From: Helicobacter didelphidarum
GTDB taxonomy: Bacteria > Campylobacterota > Campylobacteria > Campylobacterales > Helicobacteraceae
NCBI RefSeq assembly: GCF_003364195.1
Contig: NZ_NXLQ01000006.1
Location: forward strand, 25,444-89,443
Direction of reading: 5' to 3'
Length of the DNA: 64,000 nt
A program made the position numbers and the translations under genes. The notes under the pieces are model-generated. The model ran no database searches. It was not told the origin of the DNA and saw only the letters and a program-made list of their open reading frames with translations. Every line of letters starts with the position of its first letter. Positions within the stretch are counted from its first letter, which is position 1. Of this stretch, positions 59,771-64,000 are shown one piece after another.

Positions 59771-60337
59771 TTATAGAATTTTAGATTCTAATATTCTTAA
59801 TGCAACACTTTTTTGAAATTCATTAAAGTGTTTATTTATTCTATTTGCTTCATATTTTTTATAATCATATCTGATATTGTTCATAAAAAATTGAATCCGA
59901 TTTTCTATAAAATATAAAAATTTAGCGTGGAATACTTTTTTAATATCGCACGTTTGAAAGAGATTATGTCTCATTTGTCGTCTATAAAAATAAGCATTAT
60001 ATACATATACATCAAAATCAAAATCCAAGTACCTTATATATACATCAAGATAATATCCAAATGATTTAAAAAGTTTTGTCAAATGCTCTACAACAAGACA
60101 TGTTATCTTAGGTAAATGAGATTTATATTTATCTTTTAAATCCAACATAGCGATAGTATTCAATAGAAAGCTATATTGATCATCTTTAGGCAAACGCAAA
60201 TGCTTTATACATCTTAACTCTCTGCTTGTTGGCACAGAATATAATCTCGCATGAAGAGAATTCTGTAACTTTGGGGTATAGATATAAAATAACTCTGCTA
60301 ACATTTGGACTTCATCTTTTTTCTTATCTTTCATCAT
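59771..60337 (-). CDS. Operon protein of unknown family, copy 2
   Basis: 188 aa. Paralog of the gene at 60801. Shared blocks: EVQMLAELFYIY, the segment KSHLPKITCLVVEHLTKL, DFDFDVYVYNA, KKVFHAKFL and the C-terminal ALRILESKIL. The middle block is encoded by 78 identical bases in both genes, whereas the rest has diverged. No signal peptide or membrane helix. Family not recognised. 22 bases upstream of the small helical pair. Confidence 0.6.
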   Translation of the reverse strand: MMKDKKKDEVQMLAELFYIYTPKLQNSLHARLYSVPTSRELRCIKHLRLPKDDQYSFLLNTIAMLDLKDKYKSHLPKITCLVVEHLTKLFKSFGYYLDVYIRYLDFDFDVYVYNAYFYRRQMRHNLFQTCDIKKVFHAKFLYFIENRIQFFMNNIRYDYKKYEANRINKHFNEFQKSVALRILESKIL

Positions 60338-60346
60338 AAAATTCCA

Positions 60347-60484
60347 TTATTTCTTAAATATCCGTGTTTTCTCTATCATCTCTTCAGTATCTTCTTCGCA
60401 TTGAATCCTAATAATTGGGAGGCTATCTAAAAGCTCCTTATATCGCTTCTGCTTTGTCATAAATAAGCGTGATATATTCATCAT
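60347..60484 (-). CDS. Possible 45-aa small protein
   Basis: ATG ATG start preceded by AGAGGTAAA, then a charged, helical 45-residue peptide containing KRYKELLDSLPIIRI and ending IEKTRIFKK. Its stop is 9 bases before the next gene. The good ribosome site and tight spacing support it; it may also be the leftover of a longer gene. No family. Confidence 0.4.
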   Translation of the reverse strand: MMNISRLFMTKQKRYKELLDSLPIIRIQCEEDTEEMIEKTRIFKK

Positions 60485-60565
60485 TTTACCTCTGTCTTGA
60501 TAATTGAATAGTATTTTATCATTTTTATTCTAACCATTCACAGGATTCTTGTATTTATCTTACTA

Positions 60566-60777
60566 TTAGCATCCTACTTTTTCAAGTCCCACCATCGCAT
60601 TTTCCTTGTCTCTATGCACCACAATATGCCCCGTATCACATGCAATATTTACCCCATTGATAAAGAATGTATTTGCTTTCACATTAGACTGGTAATCCTA
60701 TATCCCATAATCTCACTTAAAAGCATACCGATTTCATAATGCGTAGGATAATAAAATCTCTTGATTGCAAATGAAAT
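60566..60777 (-). pseudogene. Frameshifted gene fragment inside the dynamin-like operon
   Basis: Two minus-strand frames read protein-like and join with one base shift: first KRFYYPTHYEIGMLLSEIMG, then DYQSNVKANTFFINGVN continuing to ENAMVGLEKVGC and a TAA at 60566-60568. About 70 residues in all, with no start codon in place. It looks like the C-terminal end of a lost gene between the two paralogs. I do not recognise the family. Confidence 0.45.
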
Positions 60778-60800
60778 TTATATTCTCAATATAGCTAAAA

Positions 60801-61376
60801 TTATAGAATTTTGGATTCCAATACCTTTAATGCGACATTTTTTCTAAATTCATTATATACTATTTTGGCTTCATAATTATTTTTAATCAAACTTCTTATT
60901 TGAAATCTTATAAAATCTAAAAATTTAGCATGGAATACTTTTTTAATATTACTCGTGAGAAAGAATCTCCGCGTCATTTGTTTCCTATAAATATTAGCAT
61001 TATACACATAAATATCAAAATCAAAATCCAAGTCCCTTGGATGTATATCAACATAATATCCAAATGATTTAAAAAGTTTTGTCAAATGCTCTACAACAAG
61101 ACATGTTATCTTAGGTAAATGAGATTTATACTTTTCTTTTAGCATATACATATCTTTATTATTTAATATAAAATTACCAGAAGAATAATGGAATATATAT
61201 TTTATGTCATGGTATGATATAAGAGAATCCAATCTCTGATAAGTTAAACTTTGAAAGTTTTCAGAACGAATGAAAAATAATTCTGCCAACATTTGGATTT
61301 CATGTTTTTTATAGTTCTTTAATCCATTTGAGAAAATATCATCGATAAAATCCCAACAATCTTTCTCTTTCATCAT
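60801..61376 (-). CDS. Operon protein of unknown family, copy 1
   Basis: 191 aa, paralog of the gene at 59771. It differs mainly in the first ~80 residues. Its N-terminal FIDDIFSNGLKNY resembles FIHEILSNGLKD in the middle of the neighbouring coiled-coil protein, and the DNA is also alike there, so segments have been exchanged within the operon. GAGG lies before the ATG ATG start. No known domain or membrane segment. Confidence 0.6.
   Translation of the reverse strand: MMKEKDCWDFIDDIFSNGLKNYKKHEIQMLAELFFIRSENFQSLTYQRLDSLISYHDIKYIFHYSSGNFILNNKDMYMLKEKYKSHLPKITCLVVEHLTKLFKSFGYYVDIHPRDLDFDFDIYVYNANIYRKQMTRRFFLTSNIKKVFHAKFLDFIRFQIRSLIKNNYEAKIVYNEFRKNVALKVLESKIL
61053..61130. repeat. 78-nt identical repeat, copy 1 (other copy 60050-60127)
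   Basis: The two 78-base segments are identical by direct comparison and lie in direct orientation within the two ~190-aa paralogs, 1003 bases apart. Flanking sequence is clearly diverged. This points to gene conversion or strong local constraint. Confidence 0.85.
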
Positions 61377-61418
61377 AAAACCTCATTGCTCCTTAAATAT
61401 TTGCTTGGCAACATCACT

Positions 61419-62222
61419 CTAGATACCTTTTTGGTTTAAAAAATTGATAGCAAATTCACTTTGACATAGAGAATGTAAGATTTGCATCTCTTTTGCTTGT
61501 TTTTCTTTGATGTCATGAGACTGTATAAGATCTTCTAAATTCTTGATACTTCTTTGGAGAAGTAGCTCTTGCGTCTCAATCTTAGAATTGAGTTTATTTT
61601 TCACACTCTCAAAGGTGCTTTTATATTCCTTTGTAATATTCGCACCCAAATCCTTTAATCCATTTGAGAGAATCTCATGGATAAAATAATCCATAGCCTG
61701 CCTTTTTGCTACTCCCTTCTCACGCTTTAGAATCTCCAGACATTTCGGGTTATCAAGACTCAAATTTGAAGTGATAGTGCTGTGCAGTGTGTTATAGGTT
61801 GTGTCTAAATTTTTATTAAGTAGTTGTTTTAAGTTTTTATCTATATCACCATGCTCTTCCAAAAAATTAATGAGCCTTTTAATGCTTGCATTGTTGAGAT
61901 CAGTCAATTGTTTCTCTATCTTATCGACTTTGTTCATGGCTGTATTCTTCATTTCAGAAAGCGTATCATTTACTTGCATTGTTTGCTGAACACTCGCTGT
62001 TTTATGATCATAGCTCGGAGTTTGTGCAATCACTTCACTTTGACGCGAAGTCTCCTTCAAGGTTTCCTTTATTTCTTTTTTCATTTCTTCTTCTTTTGCC
62101 TGTTGTTTTTGTTGTTCTTTTTTATTACCAAAAAATATATCACGACCCCACTCTACAACTTCTATAACTTTCTTAGCAACAGTTAATCCAGTGTCTATTA
62201 CATCCTTTATCCAACCAAACAT
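61419..62222 (-). CDS. Coiled-coil partner protein of the dynamin-like GTPase
   Basis: 267 aa. The N-terminus (MFGWIKDVIDTGLTVAKKVIEVV) is a likely amphipathic helix for membrane binding, followed by a Lys/Glu/Gln-rich stretch and long heptad-type helices (~85-260). It starts 9 bases after the GTPase gene with AAGGAGATAAT before the ATG, so the two are co-expressed. Bacterial dynamins often have such coiled-coil or membrane-binding partners. No named family. Confidence 0.65.
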   Translation of the reverse strand: MFGWIKDVIDTGLTVAKKVIEVVEWGRDIFFGNKKEQQKQQAKEEEMKKEIKETLKETSRQSEVIAQTPSYDHKTASVQQTMQVNDTLSEMKNTAMNKVDKIEKQLTDLNNASIKRLINFLEEHGDIDKNLKQLLNKNLDTTYNTLHSTITSNLSLDNPKCLEILKREKGVAKRQAMDYFIHEILSNGLKDLGANITKEYKSTFESVKNKLNSKIETQELLLQRSIKNLEDLIQSHDIKEKQAKEMQILHSLCQSEFAINFLNQKGI

Positions 62223-62231
62223 ATTATCTCC

Positions 62232-63788
62232 TTATATATTAATATTCTCAATCTTTTGATTGAGCTGTTGTAGCATTGTATTACTTTGTTTTTCAAACTC
62301 TCTCATAAAGCCATCATGTATTGCTTTATCTTGCTTTTGCCCTTCTAACTCTTTTTCTTTTTCTTTTATCGTTTTATTGATTTTTTCTATATCTCCTTTA
62401 GAAGTTTTGTAATCGTTCTCTACATCTTTGCCAACTTTTTCAAAGTGTTCTGTAATCTCTTTATGTAAAATTTTATAACAGAGTTTAGCATCTTCTATAA
62501 TTTCTCTTTGTGCATCATTATAAAAGTCTTCTTTTATTCGCGTCTTAATAGTAGCAACTTTGGAAAACTCTCTAATTTTCTCTAAATTATCTTTGTTATC
62601 TAAGTTACCATCTACTTCTACTTCAACACTAATTTTCTGAAGCCATTTTTTTTCCGATTCAGCAAGTTTATCTTTATTGTTCTCATAAAGCTCGCAAAGT
62701 AAATCTGCATACCCAGACACAGGAATGATATTTTTTTCCGCCAAAGCTTTGGTATATTTTGTTCGTTCATTGCTCTCATTAGAACTTAGATATTTAGTCC
62801 ATTCTTCCTTTTGCTTTTCCCAATCTGCCCTGATATTTGGGAGAGTATCATATTTTGTGCCAAGCACATACACCTTTTCAGGTTTTCCGCCGGTGTAGTC
62901 AAATATTAGTGAAATTGTAACTAGTTCATCGCTTGTAAGAACTGATGAATTGACACAGGCTAAAACCACATTTGCACTTTTATAATAAGCTTTTGTAATA
63001 TTAGAACGATATTCTACCGGATCATCAAGTCCCGGAGTATCGACAAAGACGATATTATTCTCATACGGGAAGTCTGGGAACTCAATATCGACTTCTTTGA
63101 CAAAATAGTGTGAGACTGACTTTGATGAGGTGTATTTCCCTAGCTCCTCTTTGCTTAAAGGGAGCGTGATACTCTCTTTGCCTACATAGCTTGACAGATG
63201 TGCACCTGCATTGTGGTTGTTGTATTGGTCTAAAAAGAGGTGAGAATCTTTGTTCGTATTAACACTTTTCCATAACTCCTCCCATTCTTTGTCATTATAA
63301 AAGCTAATTTTCATCTTCGCTTCTTTACCATATCTAAATTTTGTTAGCACCGCTGTTTCAGGTGTTACACTCATACTTGCATAATCTTTTTTGAGTATCG
63401 CATTAATGAGTGTTGATTTCCCTGCTTTTACCGTACCGACAAATGCTATCTGAAAGCTATTATCTCGTTGTAAAAATCTCTCAATCTCATTGATGAAACC
63501 ATGAATTTCCTTTACTTCATCACTATCTGCTGACCTTGCATAGATTTCTAAGAAATTCTTGATGCTTTGTGCATTGGCAAAGACTTCTTCTAGCTCTTTT
63601 ACAGGAGCGACAATGGGGGTATTTTTGTCAGAGTTTTTTACTTCATTGATGAAATCTTGTGCTTTTCTTGAGAGAGATTGCAATTCATTTTGATTCTGAA
63701 ACTCTGCTCCGCCTATCACCGCTCCACAATTTATACAAAAGACATGATCTTTTGCATTATCAAATTTACAATTTTGACAATATGACAT
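62232..63788 (-). CDS. Zinc-ribbon dynamin-like GTPase
   Basis: 518 aa. The N-terminal zinc ribbon has cysteines 4, 7, 18 and 21 (CQNC and CINC). The dynamin-type GTPase domain has G1 GTVKAGKST (118-126), G2 in TPETAVLT (143-150), G3 DTPG (250-253) and G4 TKYD (311-314). A helical region follows, with a coiled coil at ~460-515. Such GTPases bind and remodel membranes; some bacterial ones act in envelope repair, vesicle release or phage defence. The true start is the ATG at 63788 (AAAGGAAAAAT upstream), not the TTG 18 bases earlier. First gene of the accessory operon. Confidence 0.88.
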   Translation of the reverse strand: MSYCQNCKFDNAKDHVFCINCGAVIGGAEFQNQNELQSLSRKAQDFINEVKNSDKNTPIVAPVKELEEVFANAQSIKNFLEIYARSADSDEVKEIHGFINEIERFLQRDNSFQIAFVGTVKAGKSTLINAILKKDYASMSVTPETAVLTKFRYGKEAKMKISFYNDKEWEELWKSVNTNKDSHLFLDQYNNHNAGAHLSSYVGKESITLPLSKEELGKYTSSKSVSHYFVKEVDIEFPDFPYENNIVFVDTPGLDDPVEYRSNITKAYYKSANVVLACVNSSVLTSDELVTISLIFDYTGGKPEKVYVLGTKYDTLPNIRADWEKQKEEWTKYLSSNESNERTKYTKALAEKNIIPVSGYADLLCELYENNKDKLAESEKKWLQKISVEVEVDGNLDNKDNLEKIREFSKVATIKTRIKEDFYNDAQREIIEDAKLCYKILHKEITEHFEKVGKDVENDYKTSKGDIEKINKTIKEKEKELEGQKQDKAIHDGFMREFEKQSNTMLQQLNQKIENINI

Positions 63789-63871
63789 ATTTTTCCTTTC
63801 TACCAATAAAATTTTATTTTCAGCATATTAAATGCTACATTTATCATGTCGCAAGAAGCATTTATAGAAGC

Positions 63872-63877
63872 ATTATA
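63872..63877 (-). promoter_or_regulatory. -10 element of the dynamin-like operon
   Basis: TATAAT on the minus strand (in AATTATAATG), 84 bases before the GTPase ATG. No clear -35. It is the only good -10 in the gap between the upstream terminator and the operon. Confidence 0.55.
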
Positions 63878-63901
63878 ATTGCGACCATATTGTGATTCTA
63901 C

Positions 63902-63937
63902 AAAAAAAAAAAACAAATCAAGCCTTTTTCTTGATTT
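63902..63937 (-). terminator. Intrinsic terminator with T12 tail upstream of the operon
   Basis: On the minus strand AAATCAAG pairs with CTTGATTT around a 7-nt loop (63915-63937), then one G and a run of twelve T (plus-strand A12 at 63902-63913). It overlaps the stop codon of the gene entering from the right edge and separates it from the dynamin-like operon. The T12 run is also long enough to vary in length. Confidence 0.65.
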
Positions 63938-64000
63938 AAGAATTTTTAGAATCTCCTTTATCTAAAAAGTCAAATACATAAAAATCATTTATTATCATTT
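63936..64000 (-). CDS. C-terminal end of an upstream gene (partial)
   Basis: An open minus-strand frame enters from the window edge and ends at a TAA at 63936-63938; the last residues read NDFYVFDFLDKGDSKNS. The terminator directly at its stop supports a real gene end. The product cannot be identified from ~20 residues. Confidence 0.4.
   Translation of the reverse strand, partial: MIINDFYVFDFLDKGDSKNS

Noticed and set aside
61851..62186. 111-codon plus-strand frame, Phe/Leu-rich
   Set aside because: Antisense to the Lys/Glu-rich coiled-coil gene, which produces Phe/Leu on the other strand.
1..64000. tRNA, rRNA, CRISPR arrays, insertion sequences or prophage genes
   Set aside because: Looked for in intergenic regions; no cloverleaf-like segment, regular repeat array, transposase or phage structural gene was seen.

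Overview
The window is AT-rich chromosomal DNA from a Helicobacter-like epsilonproteobacterium, probably an enterohepatic species rather than H. pylori. The reasons are the low GC, the gene content (CcoI-type copper ATPase, CcsBA cytochrome c assembly, HP0231-like Dsb, YceI, LpxK) and three gene clusters shared with H. pylori: SspB-like gene/pyrG/recJ (HP0350-HP0348), dcd/accB/accC (HP0372-HP0370) and TolC/HlyD (HP1489-HP1488). Unlike H. pylori, it carries a type II secretion/pseudopilus-like gene trio, a nicotinamide phosphoribosyltransferase and a HisH. No rRNA, tRNA, CRISPR array or transposase was seen.

Layout. 1-2253: 3'-truncated ccoI. 2254-5036: a gene remnant and a soluble FIST-domain chemoreceptor. 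5249-19677: recA, clpB, nadV, thrC, polA, tsaD, an agmatine deiminase and a C-terminally truncated cmoA. 19779-24835: outer membrane protein, lpxK, pseudopilus operon, a 17-bp palindrome, a G14 tract and yceI. 25176-33733: lipoprotein, Tat-exported asparaginase, MidA-like methyltransferase, Sel1 protein, MMPL exporter and metallophosphoesterase. 33812-43186: recJ, pyrG, SspB-like gene, dsb, hisH, GT8 glycosyltransferase, rsmI and fbp. 43357-57414: ccsBA split by a frameshift at an A8 tract, putP, TolC/HlyD, a Cys-pair membrane protein, dcd, accBC and ribD.

57705-63788 is the accessory region and the best candidate for an undescribed system. It is a compact minus-strand operon. It opens with a zinc-ribbon dynamin-like GTPase, then a coiled-coil partner with an amphipathic N-terminus, two paralogous ~190-aa proteins sharing a 78-nt identical block, two small helical paralogs, a protein ending in a HEPN-like R-x4-H motif, and a small zinc ribbon. 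A terminator and promoter precede it, and it contains a decayed gene fragment. Its function is not known from the sequence; membrane remodelling or a defence role are hypotheses.

Whole-window signals. The 7-mer AGATTCT/AGAATCT is strongly over-represented (six exact copies in the first 1000 bases) and occurs as inverted pairs in hairpins downstream of several genes. Many conserved housekeeping proteins (PolA, TsaD, LpxK, RecJ, HisH, GT8, CcsBA, PutP, RibD) carry extra Asn/Gln/Ser/Lys-rich insertions compared with their usual family lengths.
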